This document shows positions 29,850-38,473 of a DNA stretch of 64,000 bases, in pieces. Position 1 is the first letter of the stretch, and each line of letters begins with the position of its first letter. The position numbers were made by a program, and so were the translations under genes. The notes under the pieces were generated by a model, which was given only the letters and a program-made list of their open reading frames with translations, was not told the origin of the DNA and made no database searches. The stretch is from Buttiauxella sp. B2 (GTDB lineage Bacteria > Pseudomonadota > Gammaproteobacteria > Enterobacterales > Enterobacteriaceae). Location: assembly GCF_006376615.1 (NCBI RefSeq), contig NZ_VEXQ01000020.1:1-64000 (forward strand). The letters are read 5' to 3'.

Positions 29850-30950
29850 ATGGTAAAACTGCGGGTCGGTATCGTGTTTGGGGGCAAGTCAGCAGAACAC
29901 GAAGTGTCGCTTCAGTCGGCGAAAAATATTGTCGACGCCATTGATAAATCGAAGTTTGAAGTGGTGTTGCTGGGTATTGATAAACAAGGCCAGTGGCACG
30001 TCAATGATGCGTCCAACTATCTGTTAAACGCAGAAAACCCGGCATTAATCGCCCTGAACCGTTCCGGGACGAATGTCGCTGTGGTACCCGGCCAAACAGA
30101 AAATCAACTGATTGAATCCTCCTCTGCACAGCTTTTAGCACCTGTAGATGTTATTTTCCCCATCGTTCATGGCACGTTAGGCGAAGATGGCTCCCTGCAA
30201 GGGATGCTACGCATGGCGAACCTGCCGTTTGTCGGCTCGGGTGTTCTGGGTTCCGCCGTCAGTATGGACAAAGACGTCACTAAGCGCCTGCTACGTGATG
30301 CCGGGCTGAATATCGCTCCGTTCATTACTCTCACCCGCGCGAATCGCAATAAAATCAGTTTTGCCGAAGTCGAAGCCAAACTTGGTTTACCACTGTTTAT
30401 TAAGCCGGCCAATCAAGGTTCATCGGTTGGTGTCAGCAAAGTGAATACCGAGCAACAATATGCAATTGCCGTTGCTTTGGCATTCGAGTTTGACCATAAA
30501 GTCGTGGTGGAAACCGGTATTAAAGGCCGTGAGATTGAGTGCGCAGTATTGGGAAATGACGAGCCGCAAGCCAGCACCTGCGGCGAAGTCGTAGTGAGTA
30601 GCGATTTTTATTCTTACGATACCAAATATATTGATGATAAAGGCGCACAAGTTGTGGTGCCTGCGGCTATCCCGGATGAGATTAACGATAAAATTCGTGA
30701 GATTGCAGTGCGCGCTTATCAAACGCTGGAATGCAGTGGCATGGCGCGAGTTGACGTATTCCTGACAGCCGACAATGAAGTCATTATCAATGAAATCAAT
30801 ACACTGCCAGGTTTCACGAATATCAGTATGTATCCAAAACTCTGGCAGGCAAGTGGCCTAGATTATCAAACGCTGATTACTCGTTTGATTAAACTGGCTC
30901 TTGAGCGACACCAGCAGGATAGCGCCCTGAAAAGTTCGATTACCGCTTAG
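29850..30950 (+). CDS. ddlA: D-alanine--D-alanine ligase A
   Basis: The enzyme joins two D-alanines with ATP for the peptidoglycan stem peptide. I set the start at ATG 29850 ([20 protein letters not shown]), which aligns with E. coli DdlA (364); this gives 366 residues. The in-frame ATG at 29838 has no room for a ribosome-binding site. ATP-grasp features visible are '[11 protein letters not shown]', '[13 protein letters not shown]', '[11 protein letters not shown]', 'MARVDVF' and the metal-binding '[20 protein letters not shown]'. yaiZ converges on it three bases after the stop. Confidence 0.96.
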   Translation: MVKLRVGIVFGGKSAEHEVSLQSAKNIVDAIDKSKFEVVLLGIDKQGQWHVNDASNYLLNAENPALIALNRSGTNVAVVPGQTENQLIESSSAQLLAPVDVIFPIVHGTLGEDGSLQGMLRMANLPFVGSGVLGSAVSMDKDVTKRLLRDAGLNIAPFITLTRANRNKISFAEVEAKLGLPLFIKPANQGSSVGVSKVNTEQQYAIAVALAFEFDHKVVVETGIKGREIECAVLGNDEPQASTCGEVVVSSDFYSYDTKYIDDKGAQVVVPAAIPDEINDKIREIAVRAYQTLECSGMARVDVFLTADNEVIINEINTLPGFTNISMYPKLWQASGLDYQTLITRLIKLALERHQQDSALKSSITA

Positions 30951-30953
30951 GTA

Positions 30954-31184
30954 CTACTCTTTCGCCGTCTCCGTGGCTTCAGACTCCGGGCGACGGCGAA
31001 TAATAAATCCCGCAAGCCAGAAACAAATTACCCACGTCACCAGACCAACAGCATAATTTTGCCAGCCTTCGGTTTTAAACCCCAACAAACCAATCACACC
31101 ATTCAAAATAAAGATCAGGCCAATTGCTACGGAGTAATAATGCCAGTCACGGCGCATTTTTAAAGACAATGTTTTCGCAGACAT
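30954..31184 (-). CDS. yaiZ: YaiZ, small inner-membrane protein
   Basis: The 76-residue protein resembles E. coli YaiZ (70), with 'RRDWHYYSVAIGLIFILNGVIGLLGF' and 'YAVGLVTWVICFWLAGFIIRRR'. Two hydrophobic helices are predicted (about residues 16-35 and 43-62), with a charged C-terminal tail. The function is unknown. Its stop lies 3 bases from that of ddlA and it is divergent from yaiY. Confidence 0.9.
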   Translation of the reverse strand: MSAKTLSLKMRRDWHYYSVAIGLIFILNGVIGLLGFKTEGWQNYAVGLVTWVICFWLAGFIIRRRPESEATETAKE

Positions 31185-31456
31185 GGTGCAATCCGTCAGG
31201 ACAATAAAGAGAACTTATTGTGGCATAGCCCGCGACGAGAAACCGCACGTTAATACGGGTCTGGCAGGATATTGTTGTGAAAATTTAACCTAAGTTGCAG
31301 ATATGTGATCTCAAACATATATTCACAAACCAGGAGTATTCTGCATCAGAAATTACCAACAATCTGATATTGACAATCAATATGACCTGCCAAACTCACG
31401 CAATTGAAGTATCAGGCCGTAGCCTGAATCGCTTTACTGTTACATGGGAGGTCGTG

Positions 31457-31783
31457 ATGACAGATATGAGTTTGTCGAAACAGGTTGTTCCTGCAGTAAC
31501 CACTGTTTCAACAACGAAAGCAGAGGGATCTACCCGGAGTAATTTGGCTTACGCCGTGTTCATATTGTTCTGCTTTTGGGTCGGTACGCAAGTTCTTAGT
31601 TTGATGGTTCATGCGCCTGGGGTGCTTGAACATCTGGCACAAGGCAATGATGCTACTCGCCCGCGCATTGAAATGGGATTTGCAGTGAGCACCGTATTTG
31701 GTTTGGTGCCATTTCTCGCCGGTTGCGCGTTACTAGGCGTGATGAATCTGGCGCTGAAATTCCACCATCGCCATCATTTCTGA
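31457..31783 (+). CDS. yaiY: YaiY, small inner-membrane protein
   Basis: The protein is 108 residues from ATG 31457, chosen because GGGAGG lies five bases upstream; an open frame continues upstream to 31295 but without sites or homology. It matches E. coli YaiY (102) in 'NLAYAVFILFCFWVGTQVLSLMVHAPGV' and 'RPRIEMGFAVSTVFGLVPFLAGC'. Two membrane helices are evident. The C-terminus is His-rich (FHHRHHF). Its role is unknown. Confidence 0.9.
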   Translation: MTDMSLSKQVVPAVTTVSTTKAEGSTRSNLAYAVFILFCFWVGTQVLSLMVHAPGVLEHLAQGNDATRPRIEMGFAVSTVFGLVPFLAGCALLGVMNLALKFHHRHHF

Positions 31784-31837
31784 TTTGCGCAATAGCTGAA
31801 AGCAGGCAGATAGATCTCAATCATCTGCCTGCTCGTT

Positions 31838-32950
31838 TCAAAGTTTCATGCAAGCAGCACGTCTGTCATCCACCCGCTGTGCAAACCATGCAGTTGTCAG
31901 GTTCCTGGTAATTTTCGGGCTTTCTAATGTAATGCCCGGTAGCATTTCTCGTGGCAATTTCTTGCCCGCTTTCTTTTCCGCTATTGCATAAACTTGCTGA
32001 TACAACTCGGTTTTTTCGAAATCGATATTGTCACCTTTTTGCAACGCGCGGTGAATTTGGCTTTCACTCATATCAAGTTTATCTGCCAGTTTTCTGACCG
32101 CCAGTTCGGTACTACCAGGTTTATCGGTGTTATACAAAATTAAGTCGCCATCCAGAGCGAGTTTCACGCCCGTTGCCTTGCTGACTGCACTCTGGAACGC
32201 CGCATTGCGGCTAGCGTACCAACCGGCGTTAAAATCAGCAAAACGGTATAAGGGACGAGTATAATTTGCCGGGTAGTTCAGCAAATGGTATGTGCCAAAC
32301 CACAACCCGCCGCGTCGTGTGAACACTTCCTGGCGCACAGTACCTTCCATCTTCCACGGATAGTCGCTGGTATGAAGCTCTGCAAAAGCGATGCTGACTT
32401 GCATCGGGCCACCAGTATGCACCGGGTTCAGATTGCCAAAGAGTTTCTGCCCCATTGGCACCATATCGATAAAATCATCAAAAATAGCGCTCAACTGCCC
32501 TTCTGTTTTTACGTTATCCAGACGTTCGCTGTAACTTTTACCATTTGGCGATTTGATTAATAACGCGGTATGAACCAGAAACACGGGGATATGCATTTTT
32601 TCAGCGCGACGGTCTATCTCTTTCCAGGCAATGTTGCTCAAATTAGGCACTGCCGGATCGGCAACCAGATTGGACTCTTGCTGTGCCACTGCCAGCACCG
32701 AGCAGATATTTTCCTCGCTTGGCGTAATACCCTGGCTCTTAAAGGTGGTGGCTAAATCTTTTGCCCAACTGTTGCGGTCTTTTACGCTGGCAGGGATTTT
32801 CTGCTTCACTACACTTTCAACATCAACGGGTTTCGTGGTTTCAGAAACCGGTGCCGTAGTTGTTTTAGTCGCACAGCCTGCAAGCACCATCATTGCCAGG
32901 AAACTCAGGCAGATAGCTGAACGTGGAGATCTGGAAATCGTGGCCGTCAT
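31838..32950 (-). CDS. yaiW: YaiW, outer-membrane lipoprotein
   Basis: The 370-residue protein has a lipoprotein signal, with the lipobox 'LAGC' putting the modified Cys at about residue 26. The rest matches E. coli YaiW (364), including 'RNSWAKDLATTF', 'CSVLAVAQQESNL', 'RRGGLWFGTYHLLNYPA' and 'LESPKITRNLTTAWFA'. In E. coli yaiW is co-transcribed with sbmA and aids uptake of proline-rich antimicrobial peptides. Here the pair is split by an efflux cassette, so yaiW needs its own promoter in the region 32951-33100. Confidence 0.94.
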   Translation of the reverse strand: MTATISRSPRSAICLSFLAMMVLAGCATKTTTAPVSETTKPVDVESVVKQKIPASVKDRNSWAKDLATTFKSQGITPSEENICSVLAVAQQESNLVADPAVPNLSNIAWKEIDRRAEKMHIPVFLVHTALLIKSPNGKSYSERLDNVKTEGQLSAIFDDFIDMVPMGQKLFGNLNPVHTGGPMQVSIAFAELHTSDYPWKMEGTVRQEVFTRRGGLWFGTYHLLNYPANYTRPLYRFADFNAGWYASRNAAFQSAVSKATGVKLALDGDLILYNTDKPGSTELAVRKLADKLDMSESQIHRALQKGDNIDFEKTELYQQVYAIAEKKAGKKLPREMLPGITLESPKITRNLTTAWFAQRVDDRRAACMKL

Positions 32951-33105
32951 AACATCCCTTTTCTCTTAAAAATCAGACGCAACAACCCTGCCATTTTTTC
33001 TCTCTCTGCGATAGTGGAAAATCCCTGATTGACAATTAGATGCATGATTATTAATCCCAATAGTTATTATTTATATTGCAATCATAAAAATTAAGGTGTG
33101 ACAAC

Positions 33106-33186
33106 ATGAATACTCAATATTTTGCTGACCGCCTGGCCATTAACGATCTGATAAGCGGCTGGATGCATCGCGATCTTTCGCAGTAG
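33106..33186 (+). pseudogene. Remnant of a SnoaL/NTF2-like gene
   Basis: An ATG with AAGG ten bases upstream opens a 26-codon frame, MNTQYFADRLAINDLISGWM then HRDLSQ and a TAG stop. 'DRLAINDLI..WM.RD' is the typical beginning of SnoaL-like/NTF2-like proteins of about 140 residues. The following sequence does not continue the domain in any frame I could read. A TTGACA (33029-33034) upstream suggests the old promoter persists. This is best read as the stub of a deleted gene. Confidence 0.5.
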
Positions 33187-33289
33187 GAAGAGAAGACTCA
33201 GAGCTGGAAAGTGAAATGAAATAACCGCGGAACTCTGGCTGGCTCGCTGACATAAAGTGCGTTTATCTTGACATAAACTTGACAGTTGA

Positions 33290-33331
33290 TTGCCTGGTCA
33301 GTAATTTCATATGTAATTACTGACCAGGCAA
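33290..33331. promoter_or_regulatory. Near-perfect 42-bp palindrome, probable operator of the marR-like gene
   Basis: Two perfect 17-base arms (ttgcctggtcagtaatt at 33290-33306, aattactgaccaggcaa at 33315-33331) flank tcatatgt. It ends five bases before the ATG of the regulator and contains its likely ribosome-binding site (agg, 33326-33328). Two TTGACA hexamers precede it. MarR-family proteins bind palindromes of this kind and repress their own operons, so it is a strong operator candidate. As RNA it could also fold and hide the ribosome-binding site. Confidence 0.75.
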
Positions 33332-33336
33332 ATATC

Positions 33337-33792
33337 ATGAGTAACAATCCGGGTATTATCGACAACAAATTTCATCTCGGTTTGCTAATCCATTTAGCGA
33401 ACCAGTTTAAAGATCAGCTTATCAGCCAGTATTTTTCGGGCGCTGATATCACCGCAGCACAGTTTAAAGTGCTGATTAATATTTATAAAGGTTTCACCAG
33501 TCCAGTTGAAATCAGCAAAAACTTATTGATGGATGCAGGTGCTATGAGTCGAATGGTGGATCGCATGGTTAAGCGCGATCTTATCGTTCGCAACCCTCAT
33601 CCACAGGATAAACGGCAGGTAGTTTTGGCGTTGACAGAAAAAGGCCAGATTATCTGCGATCACTTTCAGAACGAGGCGCTGTCCTCGATCATCGGCGATC
33701 TCACTGCAAGACTCACCCCCGATGAATCCCGTTTACTGGTAGAGCTAATTACAAAAATGCTGCCGGACGAGATCACCGCCCCTCATCGCTAA
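33337..33792 (+). CDS. MarR-family transcriptional regulator
   Basis: The protein is 151 residues from ATG 33337 (MSNNPGIIDNKFHLGLLIHL). It shows the MarR winged helix: 'AAQFKVLINIYKGFTSPVEISKNLLMDAGAMSRMVDRMVKRDLIVRNPHPQDKRQVVLALTEKG', with the conserved Asp-Lys-Arg of the wing. It resembles MprA/EmrR and SlyA-type regulators. It lies 24 bases before an EmrA-like gene and just after a long palindrome. It most likely represses this cassette and releases it when a ligand binds. The ligand is unknown. Confidence 0.9.
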   Translation: MSNNPGIIDNKFHLGLLIHLANQFKDQLISQYFSGADITAAQFKVLINIYKGFTSPVEISKNLLMDAGAMSRMVDRMVKRDLIVRNPHPQDKRQVVLALTEKGQIICDHFQNEALSSIIGDLTARLTPDESRLLVELITKMLPDEITAPHR

Positions 33793-33816
33793 GTATTCAC
33801 AAAGGCCGTAAATAAG

Positions 33817-34995
33817 ATGGAAAACACATCTGCTGAAAACGTTCCACGCACCAGTAAGCGTAAACGTAACTTTATTATTTTTATCATTATTCTGGTACTT
33901 ATCGCTGCGGGATGTCTTACGTGGTATCTGCTGTACGCACGTTTCTACGAAACCACCGATGATGCCTATGTGAATGGCAACCAGGTAGCGCTCACGCCGC
34001 AAATCGGTGGCACGGTAACTCAAGTCACGGCTGATGAAGGTGATTTCGTTGAAAAGGGCCAGCCGTTAGTGCTGCTGGATCCGAGTGATACCAAAATTGC
34101 GCTGCAACAGGCTGAAGCCAATCTTGCCAATACGGTGCGCCAGGTTCGCGGTTTATACAGCACGGCGGATAATTATCGTGCGCAAGTTGCAGCAAAACAG
34201 GTTGCCTTACAGACTGCGCAAAATGATTATGCGCGTCGTCAGAAAATTTTCTCGACCGGTGCTATTGCCGTTGAAGATCTCTCGCATTATCGCGATGCCG
34301 TTACCAGCGCACAAAGCGATTTGGTGGCTGCTCAGCAAGCATTGCGAACCAACCTTGCGATGGTGGATGACACTGTTATTGATAGCCATCCAGAAATTAA
34401 AACCGCCGTTGCAACCCTTCGCCAGCGTTATCTTGATAACTCGCGTACCACCATCGTCGCACCGGTTAGCGGCTATGTTGCCAAACGCGCGGTGCAACTA
34501 GGAATGCGCGTAAGTTCAGGCACCACGCTGCTGGCCATCGTGCCGCTAAACGAAGTGTGGGTTGATGCCAATTTCAAAGAAAGCCAAATGAATGCCATGC
34601 GTCTTGGGCAAAAAGTGATGCTGAATGCCGATCTCTATGGCGATAAAATTGAATACCACGGAACGATTGAAAGTTTGGGTATCGGCACCGGTAGTGCGTT
34701 TTCTTTATTACCCGCGCAAAATGCCAGTGGTAACTGGATCAAAATCGTTCAACGTTTACCTGTACGTATTAGGCTAGATGCGCACGATATGCAGAAACAT
34801 CCATTGCGTATTGGCCTTTCGATGAATGCACGTGTGGATATCCGCAACGTTGACGGTCATTTGCTACCGCAACAAACGGTTAGCGCCCCACGTTTCACCA
34901 CAGATGTCTATCAAGACTCGCTGGAAGCAGCAGACAAACTGGTGGCCAGGATCCTTCATGACAACAGCAATACGGTAGCTTCACGCGCCCGTTAA
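33817..34995 (+). CDS. EmrA-like periplasmic adaptor (membrane fusion protein)
   Basis: The 392-residue protein has a short cytoplasmic N-terminus, one membrane helix (about residues 21-45), the halves of a lipoyl domain ('ETTDDAYVNGNQVALTPQIGGTVTQV' and 'TTIVAPVSGYVAKRAV'), a helical hairpin between them, and the HlyD-type beta barrel 'VWVDANFKESQMNAMRLGQKV'. The stretch 'SAFSLLPAQNASGNWIKIVQRLPVRI' is the hallmark of EmrA. It differs enough from E. coli EmrA to be a paralogue (as EmrK is). It would link the EmrB-like pump to an outer-membrane channel such as TolC. Confidence 0.92.
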   Translation: MENTSAENVPRTSKRKRNFIIFIIILVLIAAGCLTWYLLYARFYETTDDAYVNGNQVALTPQIGGTVTQVTADEGDFVEKGQPLVLLDPSDTKIALQQAEANLANTVRQVRGLYSTADNYRAQVAAKQVALQTAQNDYARRQKIFSTGAIAVEDLSHYRDAVTSAQSDLVAAQQALRTNLAMVDDTVIDSHPEIKTAVATLRQRYLDNSRTTIVAPVSGYVAKRAVQLGMRVSSGTTLLAIVPLNEVWVDANFKESQMNAMRLGQKVMLNADLYGDKIEYHGTIESLGIGTGSAFSLLPAQNASGNWIKIVQRLPVRIRLDAHDMQKHPLRIGLSMNARVDIRNVDGHLLPQQTVSAPRFTTDVYQDSLEAADKLVARILHDNSNTVASRAR

Positions 34996-35005
34996 GAGAG
35001 ACGTT

Positions 35006-36541
35006 ATGCAAGATAAGGCGGCTTATACGCCACCCAGTCTGCTGCTCGCGACGCTCGCGCTGTCGCTGGCAACTTTCATGCAAGTGCTGGACTCCACCAT
35101 TGCAAACGTCGCATTGCCGACAATTGCCGGGAACCTGGGTGTCAGTGCGGATCAAGGCACGTGGGTTATCACTTCATTTGCGGTGTGTAATGCCATTGCC
35201 CTGCCACTTACTGGCTGGTTTACGCGGAGATTTGGGCAGTTAAAACTGTTTATCGGATCCGTAGTGATGTTCACCCTCACTTCATTTCTGTGTGGCTTCG
35301 CCCACAGCATGACTGAGTTGATAATCTTCCGTGCCATGCAGGGTTTTTTCGCCGGTCCCATGTTCCCGATGTGCCAAACGCTGTTACTGGTCATCTTCCC
35401 GCCCATGAAGCGTGGGATGGCTCTGGCATTACTTTCAATGGTGACCGTGGTTGCGCCAATTGTTGGGCCCATTACCGGCGGCTGGATTACCGATAACTAC
35501 TCCTGGCCGTGGATTTTTTATATCAACGTCCCCATCGGCATTTTTGCAGCTATTACCGTCTGGACGCAAATGCGTGGGCGTGAAGAAACCACCACCACCG
35601 CACCTATTGACTACATCGGCATCGGGTTGCTGGTTATCGGTGTTGGGTTGCTGCAAGTGGTGCTGGATAAAGGCAACGATCTCGACTGGTTCGCCTCGCC
35701 AGAAATTATCATCATGTCCGTGATTTCGGCGATTGGCTTGGTGGCTTTTGTTATCTGGGAGTTGGGTGAGCGCCATCCGATCGTGAACTTACGTCTGTTT
35801 AAAGAGCGTAACTTTGCTATTGGCACCACGGCGTTAATGCTGGGATATGCGGCGTTCTTTGCCATCAATATTATCCTGCCACAATGGTTGCAAACGCAGA
35901 TGGGCTACACCGCTATCTGGGCAGGACTTGCCGCCGCACCGATGGGGTTCCTGCCGTTATTGTTGACCCCAATAGTTGGCCGTTACGCCGGGAAAGTTGA
36001 TTTACGAATTCTGGCTTCAATGTCATTCCTGATTATGGGTGCATCTTGCCTGTTCCGTGCGCAGTTCAATACTAACGTTGATTTCCGCACTATTGCCGAA
36101 GTACAGATGTTTATGGGAATTGGGGTCGCGTTCTTCTTTATGCCATTAACCACCATAGTCCTGTCGAATCTTCATGGTGCTGAAGTGGCGGAAGGTTCAG
36201 GTCTGGCGACATTCTTCCGTGTTCTGGGAGGCTCGTTTGCTTCGTCACTGACAACCTGGATTTGGTCACGCCGTGAAGTTTTCCACCATGCCAATCTGAC
36301 GGAAAGCGTGTCGATTTATAACCCTTCGGCTGTAGATTATCTGGATAAAATGGGTGGAGTGACGCAGCAACATCTGGCGTTTGTCGATAAAACTATCGAG
36401 CAGCAGGCGTATATGATGTCAACCATCGACTACTTCTGGATTTTAGGATGGGGGTTTATGGGGCTGATTGTGATTATCTGGTTTGCCCGTCCACCTTTTA
36501 TTCGTTCAGGTGCACCTGGCGCCCCGGCTGCTGGGCATTAA
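35006..36541 (+). CDS. EmrB-like multidrug transporter (DHA2, 14 helices)
   Basis: The 511-residue protein is close in length to EmrB (512) and has 14 membrane segments. Motifs of the DHA2 family are 'FMQVLDSTIANVALPTIAGNLG', motif A 'TRRFGQLKLFIGSVVMF' and motif C 'TVVAPIVGPITGGWITDNYSW', followed by 'WPWIFYINVPIGI'. It should export hydrophobic compounds using the proton gradient. It begins 10 bases after the emrA-like stop with AGAG before its ATG, so the three genes form one operon. A terminator follows. Substrates cannot be told from sequence. Confidence 0.93.
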   Translation: MQDKAAYTPPSLLLATLALSLATFMQVLDSTIANVALPTIAGNLGVSADQGTWVITSFAVCNAIALPLTGWFTRRFGQLKLFIGSVVMFTLTSFLCGFAHSMTELIIFRAMQGFFAGPMFPMCQTLLLVIFPPMKRGMALALLSMVTVVAPIVGPITGGWITDNYSWPWIFYINVPIGIFAAITVWTQMRGREETTTTAPIDYIGIGLLVIGVGLLQVVLDKGNDLDWFASPEIIIMSVISAIGLVAFVIWELGERHPIVNLRLFKERNFAIGTTALMLGYAAFFAINIILPQWLQTQMGYTAIWAGLAAAPMGFLPLLLTPIVGRYAGKVDLRILASMSFLIMGASCLFRAQFNTNVDFRTIAEVQMFMGIGVAFFFMPLTTIVLSNLHGAEVAEGSGLATFFRVLGGSFASSLTTWIWSRREVFHHANLTESVSIYNPSAVDYLDKMGGVTQQHLAFVDKTIEQQAYMMSTIDYFWILGWGFMGLIVIIWFARPPFIRSGAPGAPAAGH

Positions 36542-36545
36542 CGCT

Positions 36546-36579
36546 AAAAGCGGGTGACATAGTTCACCCGCTTTTTTAT
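36546..36579. terminator. Bidirectional terminator between the emrB-like gene and sbmA
   Basis: The sequence aaaagcgggtga...ttcacccgctttttt forms a strong stem with A and T runs on the two sides. It lies between two converging genes, 4 bases after the emrB-like stop and at the sbmA stop, and can end both transcripts. Confidence 0.85.
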
Positions 36580-37797
36580 TTAGACTGACTCGTTTACCGC
36601 TTCCACAGGAATATCCTGCAACGTGCGTTCAAAACTACGCAGACGTTTGTAGATAGACATCAACTCAACAAGTGTTGTCCACGAGCTTATCAAATATTGG
36701 AATGAGCCGCGTACCTGACCAAATACGTTGGTAATTTGCGTCATCAAACCAAGCGTAATGGTTCCTGCCACAATTGATGGGAACAGCAAGAACAGTCCAA
36801 ACACGTTATCAACTTGCAGGTAGAGAATACGAGCAATGTTGAAGTACATGTAATGGAAATAGAGACGGAAATAGTTCCTGCGCACCCCATCGAACAATTC
36901 TTTAACTGTCGGCGGAGCAGCACGAGAAGGATCATCTTCACCGTAGACCAGCTCTTTACGATATGCCGCTTCTACGCGCTGATTTTTGAACTCAAGGCCA
37001 GGAAGTTTAATCCCGACCACTGCCAGCAAACCGGTGCCCAACAATGACCAGATAATGGCCGCAATGACCAGACCGTAGGGAATATGTCCCACGATCGGTA
37101 AGTCAGGTACATGGGTAGACAGAGTTACCAGAACGGGTAAGAAAGCAATTAACGTCATAATTGCGTTAATGAAACTAACGCCCATATCTTCCAGGGTCGA
37201 AGCGAAACGCATGGTGTCTTCCTGCACACGCTGTGCCGCGCCTTCGATATTGCGCAGTAGCTGCCAGTTTTCCATGTAGTATTCGTTCATTGCGGTACGC
37301 CAGCGGAACACATAGTGGCTGACGAAGAAGTTATTCATCACACCTACAATGACTGCAATTAATGCGATACCGAGAAATACGCCCACTTCATGGTAAAACT
37401 GCTCAATAGTGACTTTATGCGGGGAACTTAGCGCAGTCTGGATTAAATCGTAGAATGGGGCATACCACGCATTCACCGCCACACCGACTTCTACCAAAAA
37501 CCAAGTCACGAAAATTATCAGTGAGGAGCCGAGAATCGACCAATACTGCCAACGATGTGGGCTGTAAACAAACCAGAATAGTGCAAATACCCCCACGCAA
37601 AGTGCGTAATAGGCGTAAAACACCAGATATCCCATCGACCAAAAACGGGCTGCGCTGATTGGCACTTCGCCAGCCGCACCAGTGATATGCTCAATCCAGT
37701 TGCCTCCACCAGCCTGCCAGAAAACAACGGCGATCATCGCCCAAATAAAAGCCGACAGAAAAAAAGCTGTCGGGCGTGGGAAAAACGATTTAAACAT
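36580..37797 (-). CDS. sbmA: Peptide transporter SbmA
   Basis: The 405-residue inner-membrane protein (E. coli 406) begins '[22 protein letters not shown]'. It belongs to the SbmA/BacA family: a homodimer with about eight helices that uses the proton gradient to import microcins B17 and J25, bleomycin and proline-rich peptides. Conserved stretches include '[14 protein letters not shown]', '[15 protein letters not shown]' and '[19 protein letters not shown]'-type C-terminus. In E. coli yaiW follows it in one transcript; here it ends at a terminator. Confidence 0.95.
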   Translation of the reverse strand: MFKSFFPRPTAFFLSAFIWAMIAVVFWQAGGGNWIEHITGAAGEVPISAARFWSMGYLVFYAYYALCVGVFALFWFVYSPHRWQYWSILGSSLIIFVTWFLVEVGVAVNAWYAPFYDLIQTALSSPHKVTIEQFYHEVGVFLGIALIAVIVGVMNNFFVSHYVFRWRTAMNEYYMENWQLLRNIEGAAQRVQEDTMRFASTLEDMGVSFINAIMTLIAFLPVLVTLSTHVPDLPIVGHIPYGLVIAAIIWSLLGTGLLAVVGIKLPGLEFKNQRVEAAYRKELVYGEDDPSRAAPPTVKELFDGVRRNYFRLYFHYMYFNIARILYLQVDNVFGLFLLFPSIVAGTITLGLMTQITNVFGQVRGSFQYLISSWTTLVELMSIYKRLRSFERTLQDIPVEAVNESV

Positions 37798-37895
37798 TAC
37801 AGCACTCCTGAAAACGCACTCTTATTGTTATAACTATCCCGGCACAATAAGGCTCACTGAATGTTGTATCAAGAGATGTAAGGTTAAGTGCTGCT

Positions 37896-38417
37896 TTACC
37901 ACTCGCTCAGGATGTCTGCGGTAGATTTTACCTGCAGGGTATTTCCCGGAATCGTAAAGTTACGCCAGACATCGTTGTAATGCTCGATTAACACTTCAGC
38001 AAGAGCTGCCGGACGATTTGCTGTGGTATGGGCGTCTAAGGCGACCGTCATGGCATAACCACGGCTGGCCCCATTTTTAATAGTAGCGTCAACGCAATAA
38101 TCCGTTGCACAACCGCAGACCACAAATTCGCTTATCTGGTGGCGATTGAGCACTTCATCAAGCTCAGTACGATAAAACGCATCGCAAGCTGTTTTGGTGA
38201 CATAAAGCGAATCAATAGGTTGTAGCAATTCAGGTAAGAGCTCAAACGCCACCGTCCCCTTTTCCAACCCTTTTTCTGTGTGCTGGATAAAAATGACTTT
38301 ATCGGCGGTATTGATCAGTTGGTTAATACGTGTCGTGCAGATTTCCCGATTAATACGAGGGGCTTCAAACACCCCATTTTGCATATCAATAACCATCAGT
38401 ACACGTTGGACAGGCAT
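37896..38417 (-). CDS. Isochorismatase-family cysteine hydrolase
   Basis: The 173-residue protein has the complete catalytic triad of the family: Asp in 'VLMVIDMQNGVF' (about residue 10), Lys in 'VTKTACDAF' (about 74) and Cys in 'VVCGCATDYCVDATI' (about 107). The 'GCATDYCVDATIK' stretch with the cis-peptide region is typical. Members hydrolyse nicotinamide, isochorismate, ureidoacrylate, N-carbamoyl compounds and others; the substrate here is unknown. It is not part of an evident pathway: lpxP is upstream and sbmA downstream on the same strand, each separated by at least 56 bases. Confidence 0.88.
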   Translation of the reverse strand: MPVQRVLMVIDMQNGVFEAPRINREICTTRINQLINTADKVIFIQHTEKGLEKGTVAFELLPELLQPIDSLYVTKTACDAFYRTELDEVLNRHQISEFVVCGCATDYCVDATIKNGASRGYAMTVALDAHTTANRPAALAEVLIEHYNDVWRNFTIPGNTLQVKSTADILSEW

Positions 38418-38473
38418 GATTACGCTCTCAATAAACGAGTGAAACTGGAGCGTAGCACATACCTGTTTTGGCT

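Larger units (their letters stand above)
32951..33336. other. Divergent region between yaiW and the marR-like gene
   Basis: Besides the coding stub at 33106-33186 it holds two TTGACA hexamers (33268-33273 and 33279-33284) and the long palindrome at 33290-33331. It marks the left end of the DNA found between yaiW and sbmA here but not in E. coli. Confidence 0.5.

Noticed and set aside
29759-29944. A 61-codon frame crossing the ddlA start
   Set aside because: It overlaps ddlA in another frame and its second half translates the conserved ddlA codons in the wrong phase.
31295-31456. N-terminal extension of yaiY
   Set aside because: The extra 54 codons have no homology, and a good ribosome-binding site precedes the ATG at 31457.
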